Source: Gemmatimonadaceae bacterium (GTDB taxonomy: Bacteria > Gemmatimonadota > Gemmatimonadetes > Gemmatimonadales > Gemmatimonadaceae). Taken from it: 64,000 nucleotides of DNA. The stretch lies in the NCBI GenBank assembly GCA_014379205.1, contig JACMME010000074.1, positions 22,347 to 86,346 of the forward strand. Reading direction: 5' to 3'. The notes below the pieces were generated by a model. It saw only the letters and a list, made by a program, of their open reading frames with translations. It had not been told where the DNA came from and did not search any database. A program made the translations under genes and the position numbers. Positions 16,193 through 23,708 of this stretch are shown here, piece after piece (position 1 is the stretch's first letter; each line of letters begins with the position of its first letter).

Positions 16193-17043
16193 AGGGTTTG
16201 GGTCCGCTCGGCGCTCATGTCTCCTCTGCTGGCGGTACCGTTGCAGCGCCCCCTCGGGCCAAGGCACTCGATGCAACCGCGATGCAGCTGTTCACCAAAC
16301 AGGCCAGCCGTTGGGCTGAGCGTGAATGCGCGCCCGAGGAGTCCAGCGCCTTCGTCGCCGCCGTGTCGGACTCGGGAGTGCACGTTACTACTGCACATGA
16401 CAGCTATCTCATCAATCTCGCCTCTCCGAACCCGCTGCTCCGCTCGCGATCGCTTGAATCCTTCGTGCGGGAGCTTGGGCGCTGCGAGTCGCTGCGGCTC
16501 GATTTTCTGGTTTCGCATCCGGGCAATTTCATGGATGACAGGGCTGCCGGCATCGCGCGTAACGCCGAATCCATCTCGGAAGGACTAGCGCGTGTTCCTG
16601 GACGCACGACGTTGTTGCTGGAAACCACAGCTGGATGCGGGACTGCGATTGGCTCCACGTTCGAGGAGCTGGCCAGCCTCATTGACGCAGTTGACGTATC
16701 AGTGCGCGCAAGGGTCGGCGTTTGCGTCGACACAGCGCACATTTTCGCCGCTGGCTACGATCTCGTTTCCGACTTCGATGGTGTATGGGCACGCTTCTCC
16801 GATACCATTGGCTGGCCGCGGCTGCACATGCTCCATCTGAACGATTCAAAAGTGCCACACGGGTCGCGACGTGACAGGCACGAGCTGATAGGCGAAGGTG
16901 CAATTGGCGCCGAAGCGTTTCGCCGCATCATGACGCACCAACGCCTTGCGCCGCTGGCCAAGGTGATCGAGACACCAAAGCTGGACGATGCGGAAGTCAC
17001 CGACCGTCGCATGTTGTCGTTATTGCGAAGCTTCGCTGCTTAG
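16189..17043 (+). CDS. nfo: Endonuclease IV (AP endonuclease)
   Basis: 284 aa from TTG 16189, overlapping the envC stop as TTGA; a GTG at 16171 would add six residues and looks less likely. N-terminal GPLGAHVSSAGG, central LLLETTAGCGTAIGSTFEEL, VCVDTAHIFAAGYDL and HLNDSKVPHGSRRDRHE carry the three-zinc ligands of the TIM-barrel family. It hydrolyses the phosphate 5' to abasic sites in base-excision repair. It closes the 4.3-17.0 kb gene train: 53 bases separate it from the next gene. Confidence 0.96.
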   Translation: MKGLGPLGAHVSSAGGTVAAPPRAKALDATAMQLFTKQASRWAERECAPEESSAFVAAVSDSGVHVTTAHDSYLINLASPNPLLRSRSLESFVRELGRCESLRLDFLVSHPGNFMDDRAAGIARNAESISEGLARVPGRTTLLLETTAGCGTAIGSTFEELASLIDAVDVSVRARVGVCVDTAHIFAAGYDLVSDFDGVWARFSDTIGWPRLHMLHLNDSKVPHGSRRDRHELIGEGAIGAEAFRRIMTHQRLAPLAKVIETPKLDDAEVTDRRMLSLLRSFAA

Positions 17044-17096
17044 CGCTCCGGCGCACACTGGCGCGGGGAGCGGAACGGCCTTAGCATCGTGGTGGT

Positions 17097-17465
17097 ATGA
17101 CCAGGATGCCGGATACACTACTGCAACGTCGGCGAGGCAGCGCATTTCGTTTCGCCTCCCTTCTGGCGTTCGTCGCGCAACTCATGGTCGCGCTGGTGGC
17201 TCCTACAGCGGATGCTAGAGCGGACCGGAGCGGCCAGGCGCACGTGGAGGTTCCCGGCAGTGACCACCACGTTGCCCATGTCGACGCTCTCTGTCCCCTC
17301 TGCGCCGCGCAACTCCTCCTGGCCCGCCCCGAAGCTGCATTATCGCTAGCCGGGGATACGACGCAATCTGAGCCCGGCCAGCCGCCAGAGCCGCTTCACC
17401 ACACACTCCTCCTTAAGGGCGGATCCGCACCCCGCGCGCCCCCGCGAGACGACGCTACCGGCTGA
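17097..17465 (+). CDS. Small secreted/anchored protein with His-rich CPLC motif
   Basis: 122 aa. One hydrophobic segment (about 18-37) ends in Ala-rich sequence resembling a signal peptide. It is followed by a short metal-ligand-like cluster: SDHHVAHVDALCPLCAAQ, then a Pro/Ala/Gly-rich tail with PLHHTLL. The architecture resembles DUF2946-type small exported proteins that accompany metal-uptake outer-membrane proteins. It precedes the His-loop porin and ZnuACB, so metal binding or delivery is a reasonable guess. No enzyme activity is suggested. Confidence 0.6.
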   Translation: MTRMPDTLLQRRRGSAFRFASLLAFVAQLMVALVAPTADARADRSGQAHVEVPGSDHHVAHVDALCPLCAAQLLLARPEAALSLAGDTTQSEPGQPPEPLHHTLLLKGGSAPRAPPRDDATG

Positions 17466-17630
17466 GCACACAACCCGTGTGCTCGCGTGGCAAACGCGAT
17501 CGTCGTGCGCTTCCCATGAGTAAAGTCGTACGTAACACAAGCGTGTCGGTAAGTAACGATACGGGAAGCGCCCATTACAACTACACATGCAGGGCTGACG
17601 AGAAAGGTCCTGCCGGGCACTCGGAGATTT

Positions 17631-18989
17631 ATGCGCTTTACTTGCATGGCCGCTGCCGCTTTCATCGCGTCAGGCGCGGCGTACGCGCAACAGCCAGACA
17701 CTACGCGCCGGCCACCGGTTACGAAGGCGGATTCGTTACGCGCCGATAGCATCGCCGCAGCCGACTCAATCCAGCTCGTAAGAGAGCTCGAGCGAATTGG
17801 CAACGAGCCACGTCCCGTCGTTGGCGCACAAGCAGGCGGTACACCCGGCCCGCAAAATCCGCGGCTGCTTCCCGACATTAGTGCGATTGGAGACCTGATC
17901 GCCGACTTCTCTCCGGACGGAAGCACTCAGGAGAGCGCGAACCGCTTCGACATTCGCGAAGTCGAGATTGCCGTGCAGGCGGCCGTCGACCCGTATTTTC
18001 GCGGAGATGTTATCCTCGGCCTCTCCGATCTCGAGGGGATCGCGATAGAGGAAGCGTATCTGACTACGCTTTCCCTGCCGAATCAATTCCAGATCAGGGG
18101 TGGGCGTTTTCACATGCCAGTGGGGAAGCAGAACACAACCCACCGTGCCGAGCTTCACACCATCGAGTATCCCTATGTCATCCAGCGATTTCTTGGGGCT
18201 GAGGGCCTCAAGGGCACCGGTCTCTGGGTAAGCAGGATCTTCGCGCCTTTCGGATTTTTTCAGGAACTTCAGCTTACCGTGGTGGACAGATTCGGTGGTG
18301 AGGCGCACGGGCATGAAGAGGAGGAAGGCCATGTGGAGCCGGTCGCCGAAGAGCCGGCGAACAAGCGATTGAGCGGACTCGGCTACTCAGCGCGATTCCG
18401 GAATTACTGGGACCTTTCTGAAGCGACCAACATCGAGCTGTCGGCAAGCGCGGCGACGGGAAAGCAAATTCAGGGAGTGGAGTGCTTCGGGTTCGACGAT
18501 CCTGGGGATCCGATTTCCTGCGCCTTACCCGGCGATGCAACGGGCGTGAATGTGCGGCAGAGTCTCGTTGGTGCAGACTTCACGTTTCGCTGGCGCCCGC
18601 TGCAGCAGGGTCTCTACAAGTCGTTCATTTTCCAGAGCGAATACTTTCGTCAGCTGAACGACAAGACCCCCCCCTTCAGGCGTAACCCGGGGGTGTTCAC
18701 GGTGTATGATGGTCCAGTGCGCAATTTTGACGGAGCGTACGCCTTCGCCCGCTATCAGGTAACGCGCCGAGCCTTTGTCGGGGGCCGCTTCGACTGGCTC
18801 CGGGATCCGGAAGCGGATGGCGAGACTTTCTCTGCCGCATCCGCATATCTGACCTTTTTCCCCAGCGAATTTTCCAAGCTCGTCGCGGGGTACGAAAGAA
18901 CCTTCCCGTCGGGTGATCTCAAGGGGCTCAATCGCGTCCTGATCCAGGCCACTTTTGCGCTTGGACCGCACCGTCCCCATCCGTTCTGA
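17631..18989 (+). CDS. Outer-membrane porin-like barrel with His-rich loop (probable metal uptake)
   Basis: 452 aa. Signal peptide 1-19 (cleavage after AYAQ), a Ser/Asp/Arg-rich stretch (KADSLRADSIAAADS) and then a beta-barrel with alternating aromatic strands ending ...FALGPHRPHPF. A loop at residues 226-236 is HGHEEEEGH, the sort of His/acidic loop seen in zinc-responsive outer-membrane proteins. The gene is 34 bases upstream of znuA, so outer-membrane zinc entry feeding ZnuABC is the simplest model. GGAG precedes the ATG by a proper distance. The 165 bases upstream (17466-17630) should contain the promoter and any Zur operator, but I saw no clear palindrome. Confidence 0.75.
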   Translation: MRFTCMAAAAFIASGAAYAQQPDTTRRPPVTKADSLRADSIAAADSIQLVRELERIGNEPRPVVGAQAGGTPGPQNPRLLPDISAIGDLIADFSPDGSTQESANRFDIREVEIAVQAAVDPYFRGDVILGLSDLEGIAIEEAYLTTLSLPNQFQIRGGRFHMPVGKQNTTHRAELHTIEYPYVIQRFLGAEGLKGTGLWVSRIFAPFGFFQELQLTVVDRFGGEAHGHEEEEGHVEPVAEEPANKRLSGLGYSARFRNYWDLSEATNIELSASAATGKQIQGVECFGFDDPGDPISCALPGDATGVNVRQSLVGADFTFRWRPLQQGLYKSFIFQSEYFRQLNDKTPPFRRNPGVFTVYDGPVRNFDGAYAFARYQVTRRAFVGGRFDWLRDPEADGETFSAASAYLTFFPSEFSKLVAGYERTFPSGDLKGLNRVLIQATFALGPHRPHPF

Positions 18990-19023
18990 TATCTGGCGGC
19001 GCTAGCGCCGGGGAGTTCATTGC

Positions 19024-19944
19024 ATGAAAAAGTTATTCACGCTTGCTTGTTGCCTGCTCGCTGTGTCGGCGACGTTGGTGGATACCACCGCTGCCCAGAA
19101 AAAGCTCAAGGTGGTAACGAGCACCACCGATCTGCACGCAATTGCGCACGAGGTGGGAGGAAACCGCATCACCGCAACGGCTATCAGCGCCGGCTATCAG
19201 GATCCCCATTTCGTTGAGGCGAAGCCGAGCTTCGTGCTGCAGCTTCGAGATGCGGACGTCTTTGCATTCGTGGGTCTTGACCTCGAGATTGGCTGGATGG
19301 GGCTATTGATCGACGGCGCGCGCAATGTGCGCATCAAGCCGGGCGGCTCGGGATACCTCGATGTTTCGAAGGCGATTCCGGTGCTGGATCTTGCATCAGG
19401 GCGGGTCGACCGGTCGCAAGGCGATGTGCATCCGCTGGGGAACCCGCACTACTGGCTCGATCCCGAGAATGGAAAACGCATAGCGCGGCTGTACAAGGCG
19501 ACGTTCACGCGTCTGGATCCGGCGGGAGCAGCGGAATATTCCCGGAACCTCGAAGCGTTCGAGAAGCGGCTCGATGCTGCCCGGTCACGCTGGGCACCGA
19601 TGCTCGCTCAAATCAGGGGCAAGCCAGTAGTGGCCTGGCATACCTCGTGGCGGTATTTCGCCAACTATACTGGAATGAACATCGTCGGATTCATGGAGCC
19701 CAAGCCCGGCGTGCCGCCATCGGCGCAGCATCTTGCGGGGCTGGTCCAGACCATGAAGCGGACCGGCGCTGCCGTTATCATCATGGAGCCGTTCTACGAC
19801 CGCAAGACGGCGGATCGTGTCGCGGGATTTGCGGGAGCCAAGGTTCTCGTGCTTCCACCGTCGGTCGGCGGCATCAAGGGATTGAAGGACTACATAGCGC
19901 TCCTGGATCACGACATCAAGCAGCTATCCAACGCTCTCAAGTGA
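19024..19944 (+). CDS. znuA: Periplasmic metal-binding protein of ABC transporter (ZnuA/TroA type)
   Basis: 306 aa. Signal peptide 1-24. Cluster A-I fold with ligand candidates in the expected order: His62 (QDPHF), His142 (NPHYW), His206 (AWHTSW) and Glu255/Asp259 (EPFYD). Three His plus an acidic ligand is compatible with zinc or manganese; the porin's His loop and the matrixin in the same operon favour zinc. There is no His-rich mobile loop between strands, so it is a short-loop ZnuA. It overlaps znuC by four bases. Confidence 0.88.
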   Translation: MKKLFTLACCLLAVSATLVDTTAAQKKLKVVTSTTDLHAIAHEVGGNRITATAISAGYQDPHFVEAKPSFVLQLRDADVFAFVGLDLEIGWMGLLIDGARNVRIKPGGSGYLDVSKAIPVLDLASGRVDRSQGDVHPLGNPHYWLDPENGKRIARLYKATFTRLDPAGAAEYSRNLEAFEKRLDAARSRWAPMLAQIRGKPVVAWHTSWRYFANYTGMNIVGFMEPKPGVPPSAQHLAGLVQTMKRTGAAVIIMEPFYDRKTADRVAGFAGAKVLVLPPSVGGIKGLKDYIALLDHDIKQLSNALK

Positions 19945-20705
19945 GCGCACTCGTCACGTTCGACCGCGCATCGCTGGGCTACGGTCGGCGCGCGGTGCTT
20001 TCGAATCTCTCCTTCGAGATACGCGAAGGAGATTTTCTCGGCCTCGTCGGACCGAACGGGTCGGGAAAGACCACAATTCTTCGCGCCATTCTGGGCGCGC
20101 TCCAGCCGATCACCGGTTCCGTGACTCGAGCGGATGGCCTGCGCTTCGGTTATGTACCTCAGCGCGATCAGGTGGATTACGGCTATCCACTGTCGGTTGT
20201 GGATGTCGTGCTCATGGGACGATACGACCGGATCGGACTCGGAAAGCGACCTTCCAGCGCGGACCGTGAGCTCGCATGCGATGCGCTCGAGCACGTAGGA
20301 ATTCGCGACCTTGCCGATCGTCCCCTGGCGAATCTATCTGGCGGTCAGAAGCAGAGGACTCTGATCGCTCGTGCTCTCGTGGGTGACCCCAATGTGCTGA
20401 TTCTCGACGAGCCCACGAACGGGATGGATCTCGTATCCATGACACAGATACTTGGACTCGTTCGCGAGCTGCACGAACGTGACGGACTTACGGTACTCAT
20501 GGTCAGCCACGCATTGAACGAAGTGGCGAACTATGTGGAACGCATAGCGCTGGTCGCGGATGAGAAAGTACACATCGGTTCGACCGACGAGATAATGAGC
20601 GAGGAAACGCTCTCCAACATGTACGGCATTCCCGTTGATGTGAGCTCCTTCAACGGGCTCAAGATCGTTGTCGCGCGGCGCGGAAGGGACACTCGCCGCT
20701 CATGA
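19941..20705 (+). CDS. znuC: Metal ABC transporter ATP-binding protein
   Basis: 254 aa from GTG 19941, overlapping the znuA stop. Walker A GPNGSGKTT, signature LSGGQKQRTLIARAL, Walker B VLILDEPTNGMD and the switch His in VSHALNEV are intact. The family-typical DVVLMGRYDRIG precedes the signature. It powers the ZnuB permease at the inner membrane. An upstream in-frame extension runs through znuA and was rejected because the conserved ATPase core begins right at the GTG. The stop overlaps znuB (ATGA). Confidence 0.93.
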   Translation: MSALVTFDRASLGYGRRAVLSNLSFEIREGDFLGLVGPNGSGKTTILRAILGALQPITGSVTRADGLRFGYVPQRDQVDYGYPLSVVDVVLMGRYDRIGLGKRPSSADRELACDALEHVGIRDLADRPLANLSGGQKQRTLIARALVGDPNVLILDEPTNGMDLVSMTQILGLVRELHERDGLTVLMVSHALNEVANYVERIALVADEKVHIGSTDEIMSEETLSNMYGIPVDVSSFNGLKIVVARRGRDTRRS

Positions 20706-21526
20706 TCGATGCCATACTTCTGTTCGCGGATGCTCTGTATGGTGCGCTCGTAATTGCGGTCGCGTGTTCGACGCTGGGCGTCTATGTAGTGTTGCGTAGA
20801 ATCGTGTTCGTAGGCGCCGCGCTCGCGCAGATCTCCTCCGCAGGCATTGCGCTAGCGCTTTTTCTATCCGGAATCGGGATTGGCGCATTCGGCCTGACAC
20901 GGCATCCGGTTGCCCTGGCACTAATCGTGACGCTGGCAGGCGCAATGGTCTTCGCGGGCAGTGGGCGCCAGCGTGTACCTCCGGACGCGACGATCGGTGC
21001 TGCGTACGCCATGGCCGCAGCTGCAGGCATTCTACTCATTGCCAAAGCCGCGTCGGGCGAGGCTCACGACATCTTCCTTCAAGGCAACATACTGGGCATC
21101 ACGCGTACGGACACGTACGTGCTGATGGCGATTGCGGCTCCGGTGCTGATCGTGCATGCCGTATTCTACAAGGAATTTCTTTTCATCTCTTTTGACCGCG
21201 AGACGGCGAGAACGCTCGGCTATAACGTTACTTTCTGGAACCTGTTTTTCTATCTGACGTTGGGGTTGGTGATCGCGTTTGCAATGCAGTTTGCAGGCGT
21301 GTTGCTTGTTTTCAATTTCCTTGTTCTTCCAGCGGTCGCGGGACTTCTCATCGCGCGCAGCATGCGGGGCATGTTCGCAGTCGCTATCATCGCCAGTCTG
21401 GCGGCATCAATCATCGGCTTTTCTCTCTCCGTCGTATTTGATCTTCCCACAGGGCCCGCCATTATCGCGGTCTCCGGCGCGCTGCTGCTTATCGCATGGC
21501 TCATTCGAATCGCTCAACAGAGATAG
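20702..21526 (+). CDS. znuB: Metal ABC transporter permease
   Basis: 274 aa polytopic ABC-3 family protein with eight or nine hydrophobic segments. Conserved features include GVYVVLRRIVFVGAALAQIS near the N-terminus and EFLFISFDRETARTLGYNV in a cytoplasmic loop. It forms the channel of the ZnuABC importer. The following barrel gene starts inside the last 31 bases, showing tight coupling. Confidence 0.92.
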   Translation: MIDAILLFADALYGALVIAVACSTLGVYVVLRRIVFVGAALAQISSAGIALALFLSGIGIGAFGLTRHPVALALIVTLAGAMVFAGSGRQRVPPDATIGAAYAMAAAAGILLIAKAASGEAHDIFLQGNILGITRTDTYVLMAIAAPVLIVHAVFYKEFLFISFDRETARTLGYNVTFWNLFFYLTLGLVIAFAMQFAGVLLVFNFLVLPAVAGLLIARSMRGMFAVAIIASLAASIIGFSLSVVFDLPTGPAIIAVSGALLLIAWLIRIAQQR

Positions 21527-22128
21527 CTCTTGCGGTTGTGCTGACGCTGGCATCCGCGCCGAGTGCGTCGGCGCAGCGAAGCACTCGAGCACCAAACTGG
21601 TACGCCGAAGCAGCGGTAAGTATCGCACGTCCATTAGTAGAGGACGGAAATGGAACCACAGTACGGCCGGGCATTTCGCCAGTGGGCGGGATTACTGCGG
21701 GCTGGCTAACGGGAGTGCGGACCATGGTGACGGTCGGGCTCCAGGGCGGCGCATTCTCCCTTCGGCTTGAAGACGGCGGCGACTCCTGGAATGGCGGCAA
21801 CGCCTGGCAGGTTGATATCATGGGTGGCGTCGAGTACCAGATCGCCGGATGCGCGGAACGGAGCTCCCGCGGATGCACGTCGGCACGTGGCGCCCTCGGC
21901 GGTACATTGCTGGCCGGATCGGACGACGTTCTTCCGTTTCGATTTGGCGGCGGCCGCCTGCATCCCGCTGGCGCGCTTGGCGTGACTGTTCGCCTCTTGG
22001 AGAAACGAGCTCTGTCCGCAAATCTGTTGGCTCACGCGTTCCGCCTTGGCGGGAGTGGAGCGGATAATCCAATAAGCACAAGCGGAACGGCATTGCAGTT
22101 TCGCGTCGGAGGCCGGTATGGCCTATAG
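21496..22128 (+). CDS. Predicted outer-membrane beta-barrel protein
   Basis: 210 aa. Signal peptide with cleavage near SASAQ, then alternating hydrophobic/glycine-rich strands (TAGWLTGVRTMVTVGLQGG) ending in LQFRVGGRYGL, whose final hydrophobic residue is compatible with BAM recognition. One Cys pair (AGCAERSSRGCTS). It overlaps znuB by 31 bases and the matrixin gene by 11, so it belongs to the metal operon. No specific family is recognised. Confidence 0.68.
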   Translation: MAHSNRSTEIALAVVLTLASAPSASAQRSTRAPNWYAEAAVSIARPLVEDGNGTTVRPGISPVGGITAGWLTGVRTMVTVGLQGGAFSLRLEDGGDSWNGGNAWQVDIMGGVEYQIAGCAERSSRGCTSARGALGGTLLAGSDDVLPFRFGGGRLHPAGALGVTVRLLEKRALSANLLAHAFRLGGSGADNPISTSGTALQFRVGGRYGL

Positions 22129-22801
22129 GGGAATTTCCGCAGCTGCACTCGTGCTGGTGCTGTGCGCCTCCTGCGAGCTGCCAACCGTCCCGAGCGAGAG
22201 TCCGGCATATGAGCCATCGCTGTTTGTAGACTTTCAAACCCGCCTCATCTACCACTGGCCACTCGGTCGTACAATCTCCATCTACACCGGCATTGCTGGT
22301 GGGAGTGCGGATGACGATTTACGCGCCGCGATCCTGTCCGCTGCAGCTGGCTGGAACCGCGCGGTGTATTACCGCGAATTCGATATCCGGCTTGTGAACA
22401 GTCCGCTGGATGCAGACGTCATCTTTCACCTCGATGTCGCGCCGCCAATTGTCGACACCAACAGCTGCGAGGGTATTCTATTGGGCGCCGGTGGAGTGAC
22501 TTACTTCTGCGTCGATGAAGGGTTGACCGCAATTCTTTCACTGCCCCTGGCGGGATCGTCGAGCGCTCAGAGCAGGGTCAAGTTCGACGTCACCATCAGC
22601 AGCGATCCGCTTCAGGTCCCAACCAGGGAGCGATTCTTTGGCATTGTCGCGCATGAGATGGGGCACGTGCTCGGAATCGCCAGTCACAGCAGTGATTCTG
22701 CTGACCTGATGTTCACAGCGCCCAGCATTTCACAACCATCCGCGCGTGATGCGCGAACTCTACGATGGTTGCTGCACCAACCGTCCGATCTCGATCTGTG
22801 A
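22118..22801 (+). CDS. Matrixin-like zinc metalloprotease lipoprotein
   Basis: 227 aa. Lipoprotein signal with lipobox LCASC (Cys19). The zinc motif HEMGHVLGIASH is at 179-190 (HExxHxxGxxxH, the bacterial M10-like spacing), followed by a Met-turn-like segment SADLMF. Catalytic Glu is 180. The chain before it is short and lacks a Cys-switch prodomain. It would be a surface- or periplasm-facing protease. It overlaps the barrel gene upstream and rpiB downstream, and is an unexpected but tidy companion for a zinc-uptake operon. Confidence 0.8.
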   Translation: MAYRGISAAALVLVLCASCELPTVPSESPAYEPSLFVDFQTRLIYHWPLGRTISIYTGIAGGSADDDLRAAILSAAAGWNRAVYYREFDIRLVNSPLDADVIFHLDVAPPIVDTNSCEGILLGAGGVTYFCVDEGLTAILSLPLAGSSSAQSRVKFDVTISSDPLQVPTRERFFGIVAHEMGHVLGIASHSSDSADLMFTAPSISQPSARDARTLRWLLHQPSDLDL

Positions 22802-23490
22802 CGCGGCGGCGTGTCGTCACAGAGCGCGACGTGCGGCGCGCAGCGCAGGACGGTACGAAGACGCTCGACGCGCGAGATGCCGTGGTTACGCCAAGCGCGC
22901 GCGACGTGGCGCGGGCGCTGGGAATTGAGTTGCAGCGCGTGGAGAAGCCGGTGGCCAGGGGGGCGGGGGGCCCCCCCCAACAGAAAGTTAAGGCAGAGGT
23001 AGCCTCCCTTCCGCAACCTTCCGTCTCGAGGGCAAGCACTTCATCGCCTTCCGGGCTCAGCATCGCGCTGGGGGCGGATCATGGCGGAGTAGCCCTGAAG
23101 GACGCGCTTGTGGCACGGGTCCGCGAGCTCGGCCACATCCCCAACGACCTCGGCACAACAGGCGCCGCTGCCGTTGACTATCCCGACTTTGCGGTCGCCG
23201 TTGCGCGCGAAGTCGCCGAAGGACGTGCACAATTCGGCATAATGGTGGATGGTGCGGGGATTGGAAGCTGTATGGCCGCCAACAAGGTGAGCGGCGTGCG
23301 CGCGGCAATGTGCTACGATGTCACGACAGCCCTGAACGCGCGGGAGCACAACGACGCCAACGTGCTCACGCTGGGAGGTGGGCTCATTGGAACACGACTC
23401 GCACTGGCGATCGTGGAAGCGTTTTTGGCAACACCATTTGCGGGTGGGCGGCATGCTGCTCGAGTCGCCAAGATCGACGCACTGGATTAA
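22798..23490 (+). CDS. RpiB/LacAB-family sugar-phosphate isomerase with N-terminal fused segment
   Basis: 230 aa from GTG 22798, overlapping the matrixin stop as GTGA. Residues ~88-225 are an RpiB fold starting SIALGADHGGVALKD, with Asp/His substrate ligands. The usual catalytic Cys context (ICGTGIG) is replaced by VDGAGIGSCMAANK, so Asp takes the Cys position. Residues 1-48 (VVTERDVRRAAQDGTKTL, VTPSARDVARALGI) resemble the short segment found fused to RpiB-like proteins in microcompartment loci. A linker between the two halves is encoded by a G6-C-G6-C8 tract (22958-22978). Ribose-5-phosphate/ribulose-5-phosphate isomerisation is the family reaction, but the altered active site makes a variant substrate possible. 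Confidence 0.82.
   Translation: MTRRRVVTERDVRRAAQDGTKTLDARDAVVTPSARDVARALGIELQRVEKPVARGAGGPPQQKVKAEVASLPQPSVSRASTSSPSGLSIALGADHGGVALKDALVARVRELGHIPNDLGTTGAAAVDYPDFAVAVAREVAEGRAQFGIMVDGAGIGSCMAANKVSGVRAAMCYDVTTALNAREHNDANVLTLGGGLIGTRLALAIVEAFLATPFAGGRHAARVAKIDALD
22958..22978. repeat. Homopolymer G6-C-G6-C8 tract in rpiB-like gene
   Basis: Twenty-one bases consisting of six G, one C, six G and eight C lie exactly at the linker between the N-terminal segment and the isomerase domain. A single-base slip would uncouple the catalytic domain from the N-terminal start. The tract is also self-complementary. Confidence 0.7.
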
Positions 23491-23515
23491 AAATTGCCGT
23501 TTCGGATGTGAACTG

Positions 23516-23694
23516 ATCGGGAATCGGGAATCGGGAAACGGGAACCGTCTTCTCACGAAGTCCTGGTGAGCGAACAAGTTCCCTGACGCAAGTGATCAAG
23601 GTAGCGTGGGGGAAACGAGCTCTTTTCTTCCCGATTCCCGATTACCGATTCCCGATTCCAGATTCCCGATTCCCGATTCCCGATTCCCGATTCA
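23516..23694. repeat. Inverted arrays of CCCGATT heptamers upstream of pckA
   Basis: Left arm (about 23516-23545): three TCGGGAA units and an ACGGGAA variant. Right arm (23630-23694): nine consecutive CCCGATT-type heptamers with two point variants (ACCGATT, CCAGATT). The arms are reverse complements separated by about 85 bases. The right arm ends 14 bases before the pckA ATG. The repeat has no stop codon in any frame, which is why an open frame runs through it. Confidence 0.88.
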
Positions 23695-23708
23695 TACACT
23701 CAACGATC

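Noticed and set aside
17466..17630. Zur operator upstream of the zinc porin
   Set aside because: No clear inverted repeat of AT-rich half-sites was visible; only a metal-responsive transcript analysis could show one.
23630..23694. Could the CCCGATT array be a CRISPR array?
   Set aside because: Units are 7 bases with no spacers, and no cas genes are in the window.
23592..23708. N-terminal extension of PEPCK from a GTG at 23592
   Set aside because: It would be coded by the repeat array and the family starts at the downstream Met; the open frame is explained by the array having no stop codons.
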